Positions 1 to 7,062 of a DNA stretch of 13,343 nt are shown here, piece after piece (positions within the stretch are counted from its first letter, which is position 1; every line of letters starts with the position of its first letter). The notes under the pieces are model-generated. The model was not told where the DNA came from and made no database searches. It saw only the letters and a list, made by a program, of their open reading frames with translations. The stretch comes from JBBKWQ01 sp037969115 (GTDB lineage Bacteria; Actinomycetota; Acidimicrobiia; Acidimicrobiales; Ilumatobacteraceae): positions 1 through 13,343 of the forward strand of contig JBBKWQ010000056.1 in the NCBI GenBank assembly GCA_037969115.1. Direction: 5' to 3'. The position numbers and the translations under genes were made by a program.

Positions 1-2
1 GG

Positions 3-476
3 GTGGCAAGCAACCGGTACTGGCGCAAGGTCGGGTTTGTCATATTGGCTGTCGCGCTCGTTGTCCCGTTCTTTGTCGCGGATGAAGAAGTGGGACTGGC
101 CGAGGGACTCGCCATCGCATTGGGTTTCACTCTCCCTCCCGTGTTGTGGATGCGTCGCCTCGCAGCGTGGGAAGAGGACGATGTGCTCGTGATACGGAGT
201 TGGTTCGTGATGAAACGTCGTCCGTGGAGCGACATCGACGGCCTGCGTCTGATCGAGAGGAACTGGGGAACTTCGTGGGTCACTGCAGCGGTGCAGCACG
301 GCGACAAGCGCACGTATTTGAACTCGATGGTCGCCGTGTCCGACGCCGGAGTCGAGCAGTTGATCGAGGAACTCGAAGTCCTCGCTATCCGTCGGGGCCT
401 CAGTGTCGACGAGCCTCCGGAGGCAACGTTCCGGCAGGGGGACGCAGGAATCGGGGGCTTTCGCCCGTTTGACTGA
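3..476 (+). CDS. Small PH-domain membrane protein (bacterial PH domain, low-molecular-weight antigen 6 type)
   Basis: This 157-residue protein has two closely spaced hydrophobic segments (about residues 10-27 and 31-50) followed by a soluble domain. The domain carries the mark of small bacterial PH-like proteins: after a strand around VLVIRSWFVM comes RPWSDIDGLRLI (73-84), matching the family's W-x-D-I turn. The order two TM helices plus cytoplasmic PH domain is that of the mycobacterial CFP-6/PH_6 family, whose function is unknown. The GTG at position 3 gives a plausible N-terminus (VASNRYWRKVG), but it lies at the window edge, so the true start could be further upstream. The C-terminal tail (about 135-157) is glycine-rich and probably disordered. 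Membrane location is inferred from hydrophobicity only. Confidence is good for the domain type, low for any specific role. Confidence 0.7.
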   Translation: MASNRYWRKVGFVILAVALVVPFFVADEEVGLAEGLAIALGFTLPPVLWMRRLAAWEEDDVLVIRSWFVMKRRPWSDIDGLRLIERNWGTSWVTAAVQHGDKRTYLNSMVAVSDAGVEQLIEELEVLAIRRGLSVDEPPEATFRQGDAGIGGFRPFD

Positions 477-610
477 CGGATGCTCACACTGATCTCTACT
501 TGCAGTCGTACAAGAACGCGTTTGCGACGTGTCACCCAAACGGCCTCGCCGAGCATGAGGTCGGTCGACCTTCGAGTGGTCGTCGGACCCCTGGGACGGT
601 GCGATCCGCC

Positions 611-616
611 TAGCGT
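611..616 (+). promoter_or_regulatory. Candidate -10 box TAGCGT for a leaderless Nudix mRNA
   Basis: TAGCGT fits the actinobacterial -10 pattern TANNNT and is followed by exactly 7 nt before the ATG at 624, so transcription would begin at or next to the start codon. No Shine-Dalgarno sequence precedes this ATG, which is consistent. No convincing -35 box is seen. The rest of the 477-623 gap contains no clear signal. Confidence 0.35.
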
Positions 617-623
617 GCTTTCC

Positions 624-1115
624 ATGGTCAACCAGGAGACGCCGTTCCCAACCACCCGCCCCGGCGCCATCGACCGCTCATACGTCCAGGTGAAATCGCT
701 CGCCGTCGTGCTCGACCAGGTCCGCGCCCGGCACCTCGTCTTCAGGGCGCACAACCAGGCTGGTACGGAGTTCAACCGTCCGCTCGGCGGGTCGGTCGAG
801 CTGGGCGAACGATCACTGGACGCAGTGGTGCGCGAGATCCGCGAGGAGCTCGACGCAACCTTCGTGCCCGAGGGGCTGCTCGGCATCGTCGAAAACATCT
901 TCGAACTCGATGGCGAGCTCGGCCACGAGATCGTTTTCCTCTACATCGGATCGTTCGCCGAGCGCGATGTCGTTCCCGATGAAGGTCGCGCGTTCGACGA
1001 CATCGGCTCGCCGGGGTGGGCCGAGTGGCGGTCGATCACCGACCCGCCGCCACACGTGGCGCTCTTTCCAGACCAACTCCAGGAACTACTCGACGACTGG
1101 GTCGGCCGCGGCTAG
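624..1115 (+). CDS. Nudix hydrolase
   Basis: A 163-residue Nudix-fold protein. The Nudix box runs from G56 to A78: G56-x5-E62-x7-R70-E71-I-R-E74-E75-L-D77-A. It matches the consensus GX5EX7REUXEEXGU at every conserved place except the late glycine, which is aspartate here (D77). The Mg2+-binding glutamates E71, E74 and E75 are present, so a catalytically active hydrolase of a nucleoside-diphosphate-linked substrate is likely; the substrate cannot be told. The open frame extends upstream to 480, but the extra 48 residues are low-complexity, Arg/Ser-rich and unlike a Nudix N-terminus. The ATG at 624 also has a TANNNT box 7 nt upstream, so I chose it. The stop codon shares the CTAG tetranucleotide at 1112-1115 with the stop of the convergent arfB-like gene. 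Confidence 0.85.
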   Translation: MVNQETPFPTTRPGAIDRSYVQVKSLAVVLDQVRARHLVFRAHNQAGTEFNRPLGGSVELGERSLDAVVREIREELDATFVPEGLLGIVENIFELDGELGHEIVFLYIGSFAERDVVPDEGRAFDDIGSPGWAEWRSITDPPPHVALFPDQLQELLDDWVGRG

Positions 1116-1525
1116 TCGTTCGGTCCGGGCTTTCGTCGTTGCTTCTTGATCTCGCCGCGCCGCTTCTTGCCCTCGACACGGCGGCGTTGCGAACCGCGGG
1201 TCGGACGCGTCTTGCGCCTGGGCGCATCGACGTGCAACGCGGACTGGAGGCGGGCCACGAGCCGCTCCTCGGCGAGCGCTCGGTTTCGGAGCTGGCTCCG
1301 CTCGTCGTCAGCGACGACGCGTATCTCGGTGCCGAGTCGCTCGATCACGCGCGCCCGCTGGTGCTCGGTGAACGCGGACGACGCCGCGAGATCAAGTCGC
1401 AATTCGACTCGCGTGGACGACTTGTTGGCATGTTGACCTCCGGGGCCGCCGGACGGCGAGAAGCCCACCTCGAGTTCGCGCCGCGGCACGCGAACACTCC
1501 GCGTCACGATGAGATCGTCGTCCAT
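1112..1525 (-). CDS. arfB: Peptidyl-tRNA hydrolase ArfB/YaeJ-type ribosome rescue factor
   Basis: A 137-residue protein with a single class I release-factor-like domain. The catalytic GGQ lies at residues 29-31 within SGGPGGQHANKSSTRVEL, the standard RF-1-domain signature. There is no codon-recognition domain. The C-terminal tail (about 104-137) is very rich in Lys and Arg, as in ArfB, where the tail inserts into the empty mRNA channel of stalled ribosomes so the GGQ can hydrolyse the peptidyl-tRNA. Length is close to E. coli ArfB (about 140 aa). The frame opens with adjacent GTG (1528) and ATG (1525) codons; I chose the ATG, and an AGGA upstream could serve either. It is divergent from the F420 oxidoreductase (about 45 bp between starts) and convergent with the Nudix gene, overlapping its stop by 4 bp. 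Confidence 0.9.
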   Translation of the reverse strand: MDDDLIVTRSVRVPRRELEVGFSPSGGPGGQHANKSSTRVELRLDLAASSAFTEHQRARVIERLGTEIRVVADDERSQLRNRALAEERLVARLQSALHVDAPRRKTRPTRGSQRRRVEGKKRRGEIKKQRRKPGPND

Positions 1526-1558
1526 CACCCGAGTGATCCTCGCACGGGACGCGGTGTT

Positions 1559-1564
1559 TAAGGT
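1559..1564 (+). promoter_or_regulatory. Candidate -10 box TAAGGT for the F420 oxidoreductase gene
   Basis: TAAGGT fits TANNNT and stands exactly 7 nt before the ATG at 1572, the same geometry as at 611-616 and 5287-5292. The same stretch contains AAGGTG, which could instead act as a Shine-Dalgarno site if transcription starts further upstream. Sequence alone does not decide between these. Confidence 0.35.
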
Positions 1565-1571
1565 GCTCGAT

Positions 1572-2615
1572 ATGACAGATCTGAAACTCGGCTACAACAC
1601 TGGCTACTGGTCGGCCGGCCCCCCAGCCGGGGCGCTCGCAGGCATCCAGGAGGCCGAGCGGCTCGGCTTCGACTCCATCTGGACCGCCGAGGCGTACGGC
1701 TCCGACTGTCTCACTCCCCTCGCCTGGTGGGGTGCCCACACCGAGAGGGTGCGTCTCGGAACCGGCATCGCTCAGATGTCGGCCCGCGCACCTGCGGCCA
1801 CCGCGATGTCGGCGATCACGCTCGACCACCTGTCGAACGGCCGCTTCATCCTCGGCCTGGGTGCCTCCGGCCCGCAGGTGGTCGAGGGCTGGTACGGCCA
1901 GCCGTATCCCAAGCCGCTCGCGCGCACGCGCGAGTACGTCTCGGTCGTCCGCGACATTTTCGCACGCGAGGACCGCGTCGAGTTCCACGGCGCCCACTAC
2001 GACCTGCCCTACCAGGGCGACGACGGGACGGGTCTCGGCAAGCCGCTCAAGTCGACCGTCCACCCGCTGCGGCCCGACATCCCGATCTTCCTGGCCGCCG
2101 AAGGGCCCAAGAACGTTGCATTGTCCGCCGAGATCTGTGACGGTTGGCTACCACTCTTCTTCTCACCGAAGGAAGACGCCTTCTATCGCGACTGCCTCGC
2201 CAAAGGCTTCGCTACCAGCGGCGACAGCGGCAAGACCGATCGTTTCGAAATCGCCGCAACGGTCACGATCGTGCCCGGCGACGACGCCGAACAGTGCGCA
2301 GACTTCGTCAGGCCCTTCCTCGCTCTGTATGCCGGTGGCATGGGAGCCAAAGGCGCCAACTTTCACTTCGAGGTGTTCGCGCGTATGGGTTACGAAGATG
2401 TGGCGACGCGAGTGCAAGAGCTCTACCTCCAGGGCAAGAAGGACGAAGCGGCTGCCTCGATTCCACTCCAGATGGTCGAAGACGTCGCGCTCGTTGGACC
2501 CCTCGACAAAATCCGTGACGAGCTGGCTCGATGGCGAGAGACCTGTTTGACCACGATCATGGTCAGCGGTCCGGCCCAAGTTCTTCCGCAGTACGCCGAA
2601 CTGATCCTCGGCTGA
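1572..2615 (+). CDS. LLM-class F420-dependent oxidoreductase (Rv3520c-like)
   Basis: A 347-residue luciferase-like TIM-barrel protein. It closely resembles, from memory, the Mycobacterium tuberculosis Rv3520c family (TIGR03559-type): N-terminal KLGYNTGYW, then DSIWTAEAYGSDCLTPLAWWG, TERVRLGTGI, TLDHLSNGRFILGLGASGP, VVEGWYGQPYPKPLARTREY, IPIFLAAEGPKNVALSAEICDGWLP and the late FLALYAGGMGAKG. Family members bind coenzyme F420 in the barrel and carry out hydride transfer; the physiological substrate is unknown, though Rv3520c lies near steroid-degradation genes. The frame extends upstream to 1509, but the added residues match nothing in the family, so the ATG at 1572 is preferred. The MFS gene follows after 38 bp and might be co-transcribed. 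It implies that the host makes F420. Confidence 0.9.
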   Translation: MTDLKLGYNTGYWSAGPPAGALAGIQEAERLGFDSIWTAEAYGSDCLTPLAWWGAHTERVRLGTGIAQMSARAPAATAMSAITLDHLSNGRFILGLGASGPQVVEGWYGQPYPKPLARTREYVSVVRDIFAREDRVEFHGAHYDLPYQGDDGTGLGKPLKSTVHPLRPDIPIFLAAEGPKNVALSAEICDGWLPLFFSPKEDAFYRDCLAKGFATSGDSGKTDRFEIAATVTIVPGDDAEQCADFVRPFLALYAGGMGAKGANFHFEVFARMGYEDVATRVQELYLQGKKDEAAASIPLQMVEDVALVGPLDKIRDELARWRETCLTTIMVSGPAQVLPQYAELILG

Positions 2616-2621
2616 GCGCGG

Positions 2622-2627
2622 TATCTT
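2622..2627 (+). promoter_or_regulatory. Candidate -10 box TATCTT upstream of the MFS gene
   Basis: TATCTT fits TANNNT and would place the transcription start near 2634, about 20 nt before the MFS ATG at 2654, inside the inverted repeat at 2625-2642. No clear -35 box is seen, because the region lies over the end of the preceding gene. Confidence 0.25.
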
Positions 2628-2642
2628 GACCGGCGGGTCAAG
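2625..2642. promoter_or_regulatory. Inverted repeat, possible operator for the MFS transporter
   Basis: CTTGACC, spacer GGCG, GGTCAAG: perfect 7-bp arms around 4 nt, between the oxidoreductase stop and the MFS start. It overlaps the candidate -10 and start point, which is where a repressor would act. A second, mutually exclusive hairpin (GCGGG, loop TCAAG, CCCGC at 2633-2647) overlaps it, so an RNA switch or weak terminator cannot be excluded. There is no T-tract. Confidence 0.35.
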
Positions 2643-2653
2643 CCCGCTCTGCC

Positions 2654-3958
2654 ATGACCACCACGACCGAACAACCCCCCGCCAAGTACAAACCCGGCTC
2701 CGCCAGGGCGGCGCTCGCCTACCGCAACTTCCGGATCGTGTTCATCGGCACCGCGCTCTCCAGCGTCGGTACGTGGATGCAGAATTTCACGCTGCCGGCC
2801 TACATCGACAGCCGAACCGGATCTGCCGGGTTGGTGGGTCTCCTCGTCTTCGTTCAGCTCGGACCGCTGCTGCTGCTGTCGCTCCCGGCCGGCGTCCTCG
2901 CCGACAAGGTACGTCGCACGCAGTTCGTGATCGCCATGCAGACGGTCATGCTGACGATGTCGCTCGTGCTCGCCGTGTTCGTCGCGACCGAGACACCCCT
3001 CTGGACGATCTTCGCCGTGCAACTCGTCATCGGGGTTGCGAACGCGCTCAACGCTCCCGCATTCAGCGCGTCGACGCCGATGATGGTCGACCGCGTCGAC
3101 CTCGCCGGAGCCGTCAGCCTCAACTCGGCCATGATCAACGGCAGCCGCATCATGGGCCCGGCGATCGCGGCACTCCTCGCATTCGCAGGCCTGTCGACTG
3201 CCCAACTGTTCATCGTGAACGCGGCGACCTACCTGTTCCTGATCGTGCCACTCCTGTTCATCGCCCTTCCACAGGCGATCGGCAACCACCCGGAACGTGG
3301 ATGGCGTCGACTCACGTCCGGCATCAACATCGCACGTCGACGCGAGGTCCTGTGGCGCAGCCTCACCGCGATGTGTCTCTTCTCGCTCATCAGCCTGCCC
3401 TATGTCGGCCTGTTCCCATCGGTTGCCCGTCTCAACTTCAACATCGACTCGAGCGGTGGGCAGTACAAACTGCTCTACATCGTGTGGGGCCTCGGAGCGT
3501 TCCTCGGTGCGCTCTCGGTCGGCACGATCCTGTCTGGCTTCGACAAGAAGCGGCTCACGTCCGTGGGTTTCGCAGGATTCAGCGTCGCTCTCGCAATGTT
3601 CGCGCTGTTGCGCGACATCGAGGTCGCCTACTTCGTCGCGATGATCCTCGGCTTTCTGTACTTCATGACCGCCACCACGATCGTCACCGTCTTCCAGCAG
3701 AACACGGCCGACACCGAACGAGGTGCCGTGATGCCGCTCTGGTTCATGGCCTTCGGCGGCACGGTGCCGATCGGCAACATGATCGCCGGCCCCATCATGG
3801 ACCACGTCGGCGCCCGACCGGTGCTACTCGTGGGAGCCGGCTTCGCGATGTTTCTCGCATGGTGGGCCGACCTGCATCGGCTGCCCGAGGAGGCGTTCCT
3901 CCCCGAAGACCTCGGCGGCGAAGCGTTCAAACTGGCCAACGCCAGCCGCATGATCTGA
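2654..3958 (+). CDS. MFS transporter (EntS/MFS_3-like exporter)
   Basis: A 434-residue polytopic protein with about 12 hydrophobic segments (first at about 28-50, last at about 392-412) and a cytoplasmic N-terminal tail rich in Thr and Pro. The loop after TM2 reads GVLADKVRR (80-88), a variant of MFS motif A. The segment around NSAMINGSRIMGPAIAALL (157-175) is characteristic of the EntS/MFS_3 group of proton-driven exporters, which includes siderophore and macrolide efflux proteins. The cargo cannot be inferred. The ATG at 2654 gives the usual short N-terminus before YRNFRIVFIG, although no good Shine-Dalgarno site is seen. It lies 38 bp after the F420 oxidoreductase and 17 bp from the convergent murF stop. 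An inverted repeat overlaps its probable promoter. Confidence 0.85.
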   Translation: MTTTTEQPPAKYKPGSARAALAYRNFRIVFIGTALSSVGTWMQNFTLPAYIDSRTGSAGLVGLLVFVQLGPLLLLSLPAGVLADKVRRTQFVIAMQTVMLTMSLVLAVFVATETPLWTIFAVQLVIGVANALNAPAFSASTPMMVDRVDLAGAVSLNSAMINGSRIMGPAIAALLAFAGLSTAQLFIVNAATYLFLIVPLLFIALPQAIGNHPERGWRRLTSGINIARRREVLWRSLTAMCLFSLISLPYVGLFPSVARLNFNIDSSGGQYKLLYIVWGLGAFLGALSVGTILSGFDKKRLTSVGFAGFSVALAMFALLRDIEVAYFVAMILGFLYFMTATTIVTVFQQNTADTERGAVMPLWFMAFGGTVPIGNMIAGPIMDHVGARPVLLVGAGFAMFLAWWADLHRLPEEAFLPEDLGGEAFKLANASRMI

Positions 3959-3975
3959 TCGCGTCGCTGCCACCG

Positions 3976-5274
3976 TCACGGACCGGCGAGCAACGCATCG
4001 GCGATGCGTTCGAGGCCGCCGACTCGACTCGCCTTCACGAGCACGGCATCGCCCGCACCGATCACCCCGAGAGCACCGAGCGGGTCATCCGTCGGCTGCA
4101 CGCCGTACAGATCGGTGCCGACAGCGACCAGGTCGATGTCCAATTCGTTGGCGAGCGCCGCGATGTCGGCGTGTCCTGACACGGCGTCATCGAGTTCGGC
4201 CATCACGCCGAGGATCGCAACCCGACGTCCGGCAGGAATCCTCGCCAGTGAGTGCAATGCAGCTCGCATCGACGTGGGGTTGGCGTTGTACGCGTCGTTG
4301 ATCACAACCGCACCGGACGCAAGTCGCGTTGTCTCCATCCGCATCGGTGACAACGCAACCGTCGCCAGGGCCGCTGCGGCGTCGGAGATCGGAACGCCGA
4401 GCTCTCCGGCAACGGCCAGCGCAGCCGCCGCGTTGGACACCATGTGTTCCCCACTCGCGGCGAGCGCACCCGCGGCTCGCCCCCACGGCGTCTCCACACG
4501 AAATCGAGGCCGAGCCAGATCGTCGAACTCGATCGAGATGATCCGCACGTCGGCGGAGCGATCACGTCCGAACGTCAGCACCGACGCAACAGTGTGATCG
4601 GCCATGCCTGCAACGAGTTCGTCATCGGCATTCAACACGGCGGTGCCGTTCGACGGCAGCGCCTCGACGAGTTCGCGCTTGGCACGCGCCACGCCGAGGA
4701 TGCCGCCGACCCGCTCGGTGTGCGAATGTCCCACCGCCGTGACGACGCCGACAGAGGGACGAGCAATCTGACACAACGCCTCGATCTCGCCGAAGCCCCG
4801 CATGCCCATCTCGAGCACCATCGCGTCGGCGTCGTCGGGCGCATTCAGGATCGTCACGGGGAGGCCCTGCTCGTTGTTGAAACTCCGCTCGTTCGCGGCC
4901 ACGCGCAGCGTCGAGCGGAGCGCGCCGGCGATGAGATCCTTCGTGCTGGTCTTGCCGACGCTACCCGTCACCCCCACCACGGTCGCACGGTGTCGGCGGC
5001 GAGCCCATGCAGCAATCTGCACGAGCGCTCGTGCCGTGTCGTCGACCACGATCGCCGTTCCGTCGATCGCCGGGCGTGACGTGAGATAGACCGCCGTGCC
5101 CGTGGCAAGCGCGGCGGCGATGTAATCGTGACCGTCGCGATCGGCCACGATCGGCACGAACAGCTGGCCCGGGCTGATCGTGCGCGAGTCGAACGATGCG
5201 CCGTCGAACGCGACATCGGGTCCGACCAGTCGACCACCGATCGCCGCTGCCGCTTCAGATGCCAGACATCTCAC
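3976..5274 (-). CDS. murF: UDP-N-acetylmuramoyl-tripeptide--D-alanyl-D-alanine ligase
   Basis: A 432-residue Mur ligase that adds D-Ala-D-Ala to UDP-MurNAc-tripeptide in the cytoplasm, with ATP. Domain order is standard. The N-terminal substrate domain contains FDSRTISPGQLFVPI (28-42). The central ATPase domain has P-loop GVTGSVGKTS (101-110), FNNEQGLP (132-139), the catalytic EMG (155-157) and VGHSHTE (181-187). The C-terminal domain has NDAYNANPTSM (326-336), the MurF signature, and KASR (414-417). The frame opens at 5316, but the GTG at 5274 begins RCLASEAAAAIGG, which aligns with usual MurF N-termini and lies 8 nt from a TACCGT box, so it is chosen. MurF usually sits in the dcw cell-wall cluster; here it is outside it and divergent from ddl. 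It ends 17 bp from the convergent MFS gene. Confidence 0.93.
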   Translation of the reverse strand: MRCLASEAAAAIGGRLVGPDVAFDGASFDSRTISPGQLFVPIVADRDGHDYIAAALATGTAVYLTSRPAIDGTAIVVDDTARALVQIAAWARRRHRATVVGVTGSVGKTSTKDLIAGALRSTLRVAANERSFNNEQGLPVTILNAPDDADAMVLEMGMRGFGEIEALCQIARPSVGVVTAVGHSHTERVGGILGVARAKRELVEALPSNGTAVLNADDELVAGMADHTVASVLTFGRDRSADVRIISIEFDDLARPRFRVETPWGRAAGALAASGEHMVSNAAAALAVAGELGVPISDAAAALATVALSPMRMETTRLASGAVVINDAYNANPTSMRAALHSLARIPAGRRVAILGVMAELDDAVSGHADIAALANELDIDLVAVGTDLYGVQPTDDPLGALGVIGAGDAVLVKASRVGGLERIADALLAGP

Positions 5275-5282
5275 AGGTCCGA

Positions 5283-5292
5283 ACGGTACCGT
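5283..5292. promoter_or_regulatory. Palindromic bidirectional -10 element between murF and ddl
   Basis: ACGGTACCGT is a perfect 10-bp palindrome in the 25-bp gap between the two GTG starts. It supplies TACCGT (fits TANNNT) on both strands: on plus, 7 nt before the ddl GTG at 5300; on minus, 8 nt before the murF GTG at 5274. Neither gene has a Shine-Dalgarno site, so leaderless divergent transcription is likely. No good -35 box is visible on either side. A role as regulator site is also possible. Confidence 0.5.
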
Positions 5293-5299
5293 CGAGGAC

Positions 5300-6385
5300 G
5301 TGACCCCCGAGCGCATTCATCTCGTCGTCCTCTTCGGCGGACAGTCGGCCGAGCACGAGGTGAGTTGCACAACGGCGGCCCATGTCCTCGCCGCGGCCGA
5401 TCAGACCAAGTATCGGATCACGCCGATCGGCATCGACACCAACGGCGCCTGGTCATACGCCGACGCGGCGGCGATGGCGCTCACCGAGGGTCACGGGGCA
5501 CTACCCGGACGCCTCGATCCGACCGGATCGCTGGTCGAACCGAGCCAGGCACTCACCGACGTCACACGGCCGGTCGAGTCGACCGGTCCCACCGTGGTGC
5601 TGCCGCTGCTCCACGGTCCCCTCGGCGAAGACGGCACCGTGCAGGGCGTGCTCGAGCTCGCCGACATCGCCTACGCGGGGTCCGGCGTGCTCGGCTCCGC
5701 CGTCGCGATGGACAAGGCGATGGCCAAACACATCCTCGGTGGTGCCGGCATCGCCCAGGCCGACTACCGAGCCTTCGCCGACCATCAGCGCACTCCCGGA
5801 TTGCCGACGCAGCTCGTGGCAGAGCTCGGACTACCCCTGTTCGTGAAACCCGCCAACATGGGCTCATCCGTGGGAGTGACCAAAGCTCACGACGTCGACG
5901 AGCTCCAGGACGCCATCGAACTGGCACTCACCTACGACGAATGGGTCATCGTCGAAGAGGGCATCGACGGCCGCGAAATCGAAGTGGCCGTGCTCGGCAA
6001 CACCGAACCGGTGGCCTCGGTCGCGGGCGAGATCATTCCCGGCGAAGAGTTCTACAGCTACACCGACAAGTACGTCAACGACGGATCGCAGGGTCTGATT
6101 CCCGCTCCGCTCACCGAGTCACAGATGACCGAGGTCAGGCGACTCGCGGTCGAAGTGTTCAACTTGCTGCGCTGCGACGGGCTCGCCCGATGCGACTTCT
6201 TCTTCGAAGAGCACGGTCGCGGATTCCTGTGCAACGAGGTCAACACCATGCCGGGCTTCACACCGATCTCGATGTTCCCGAAGCTGATGATGGCAAGCGG
6301 TATGACGTACTCCGAGATCATCGATCGACTCGTCGAGCTCGCGATCGAGCGTCACGCACGACGTCGCCGGAACACCGCTCACTGA
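5300..6385 (+). CDS. ddl: D-alanine--D-alanine ligase
   Basis: A 361-residue ATP-grasp enzyme that joins two D-alanines for peptidoglycan synthesis. Visible signatures include LFGGQSAEHEVS (11-22), LLHGPLGEDGTVQG (103-116), the ATP-binding FVKPANMGSSVGVT (181-194), the lid region EEFYSYTDKY (249-258) and the Mg-binding CNEVNTMPGFTPISM (311-325). These are all standard, and the length is typical for the longer Ddl type. The frame extends back to 5180 across the murF start, but the GTG at 5300 (VTPERIHLVVLFGG) gives the normal N-terminus and lies 7 nt after TACCGT. Its product is the substrate of the divergent MurF. The last 7 bp overlap the 3' end of the convergent tetR gene. Confidence 0.95.
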   Translation: MTPERIHLVVLFGGQSAEHEVSCTTAAHVLAAADQTKYRITPIGIDTNGAWSYADAAAMALTEGHGALPGRLDPTGSLVEPSQALTDVTRPVESTGPTVVLPLLHGPLGEDGTVQGVLELADIAYAGSGVLGSAVAMDKAMAKHILGGAGIAQADYRAFADHQRTPGLPTQLVAELGLPLFVKPANMGSSVGVTKAHDVDELQDAIELALTYDEWVIVEEGIDGREIEVAVLGNTEPVASVAGEIIPGEEFYSYTDKYVNDGSQGLIPAPLTESQMTEVRRLAVEVFNLLRCDGLARCDFFFEEHGRGFLCNEVNTMPGFTPISMFPKLMMASGMTYSEIIDRLVELAIERHARRRRNTAH

Positions 6386-7008
6386 ATCGCTACCTCGCGC
6401 TCGTCCGGCAGCGGACTGAGGGCAGCGCGTAGGAACGATCGAAGCTCGTCGCGGAGATGTCGGAGCCCGATCACGTCGGCACGCCAACCCACGGCTCGGA
6501 GTGCGGCAGGCTCCGTCGCGATCCCCGTGACCGTGGCATAGGCCAACGACGCGACCAGACCCGGGTCTGCACGACGGAGCCGGCCCCGGTCCATCTCGAG
6601 CTCGAGGTACTCGACGCACCGATCGATCAGGGGTTGCACGTGCCCGCGGAGCCGATCGCCATGGGTGTCCGGCAAGCGACTCACCTCGCGAACGAGGCCG
6701 AGGAGTGCGGGGCGACGAGTGGCCGGCCGGAACACCGCACGCACGACCGAATCGATGCGTGCCAGCGGGTCGTCGTCGGCCGCGCGCACGGCGGCGTCGA
6801 TCACGACGACCAGCTCGGCCGCCACGGCCTCGAGCACCGCATCGGTCAGTTCGTCCTTGGAGGCGAACCAGTACAGCACGGTCTGCTTGCGGACCCCGAC
6901 GGCGCGGGCGATCTCGTCGAGCGAGACCGCGTCGACGCCCCGACGGCCGAAGAGGTCGATGGACGCATCGAGGATGCGTTGGCGGGTCGGCGCGACGGTG
7001 ATAGTCAT
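6379..7008 (-). CDS. TetR/AcrR-family transcriptional regulator
   Basis: A 209-residue repressor. The N-terminal TetR helix-turn-helix spans about residues 9-55: ILDASIDLFGRRGVDAVSLDEIARAVGVRKQTVLYWFASKDELTDAV in order, with the typical YWFASKDEL end. The rest is an all-helical, variable ligand-binding and dimerisation domain. The frame extends upstream to 7281, but that part is antisense to the acyl-reductase gene; the ATG at 7008 gives a normal short arm before the HTH. It is divergent from the lipid-type operon, and a 42-bp inverted repeat lies between them, so autoregulation plus control of that operon is the natural reading. The inducer is probably an acyl-CoA or a related lipid, by analogy with other TetR proteins beside lipid genes, but this is inference. 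Confidence 0.9.
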   Translation of the reverse strand: MTITVAPTRQRILDASIDLFGRRGVDAVSLDEIARAVGVRKQTVLYWFASKDELTDAVLEAVAAELVVVIDAAVRAADDDPLARIDSVVRAVFRPATRRPALLGLVREVSRLPDTHGDRLRGHVQPLIDRCVEYLELEMDRGRLRRADPGLVASLAYATVTGIATEPAALRAVGWRADVIGLRHLRDELRSFLRAALSPLPDEREVAIQ

Positions 7009-7020
7009 GCGGGAACCATC

Positions 7021-7062
7021 TCTATCAGAGTTCTCTACCAAATGGTAGAGAACTCTGATAGA
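7021..7062. promoter_or_regulatory. 42-bp inverted repeat, probable TetR operator
   Basis: Two perfect 20-bp arms (7021-7040 and 7043-7062) flank a central AA. The core is CTCTACCA-AA-TGGTAGAG. Each arm also contains its own small dyad, AGAG-TT-CTCT (7027-7036) and AGAG-AA-CTCT (7047-7056). The three dyad centres are 10 bp apart, about one helical turn. Symmetry continues with one mismatch to 7017 and 7066. On the minus strand, TACCAT (7047-7042) may be the tetR -10 box. An ATG in frame with the plus-strand gene sits at the centre (7042). Confidence 0.8.

Noticed and set aside
480..623. 48-residue upstream extension of the Nudix protein
   Set aside because: It is Arg/Ser-rich without Nudix similarity, and the ATG at 624 has a -10 box at the right spacing.
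2423..3805. Minus-strand open frame of 460 codons antisense to the MFS gene
   Set aside because: The protein is a charged, His/Asp/Glu/Arg-rich sequence without a domain, and the plus strand encodes a clear 12-TM transporter.
2626..4179. Plus-strand open frame of 517 codons overlapping the MFS gene
   Set aside because: It is out of frame with the MFS protein, extremely Arg-rich, and crosses into the 3' end of murF; a GC-rich shadow frame.
7021..7062. The same peptide (SIRVLY..VENSD) appears on both strands upstream of tetR and of the reductase
   Set aside because: It is only the inverted repeat translated in both directions, not a shared leader peptide.
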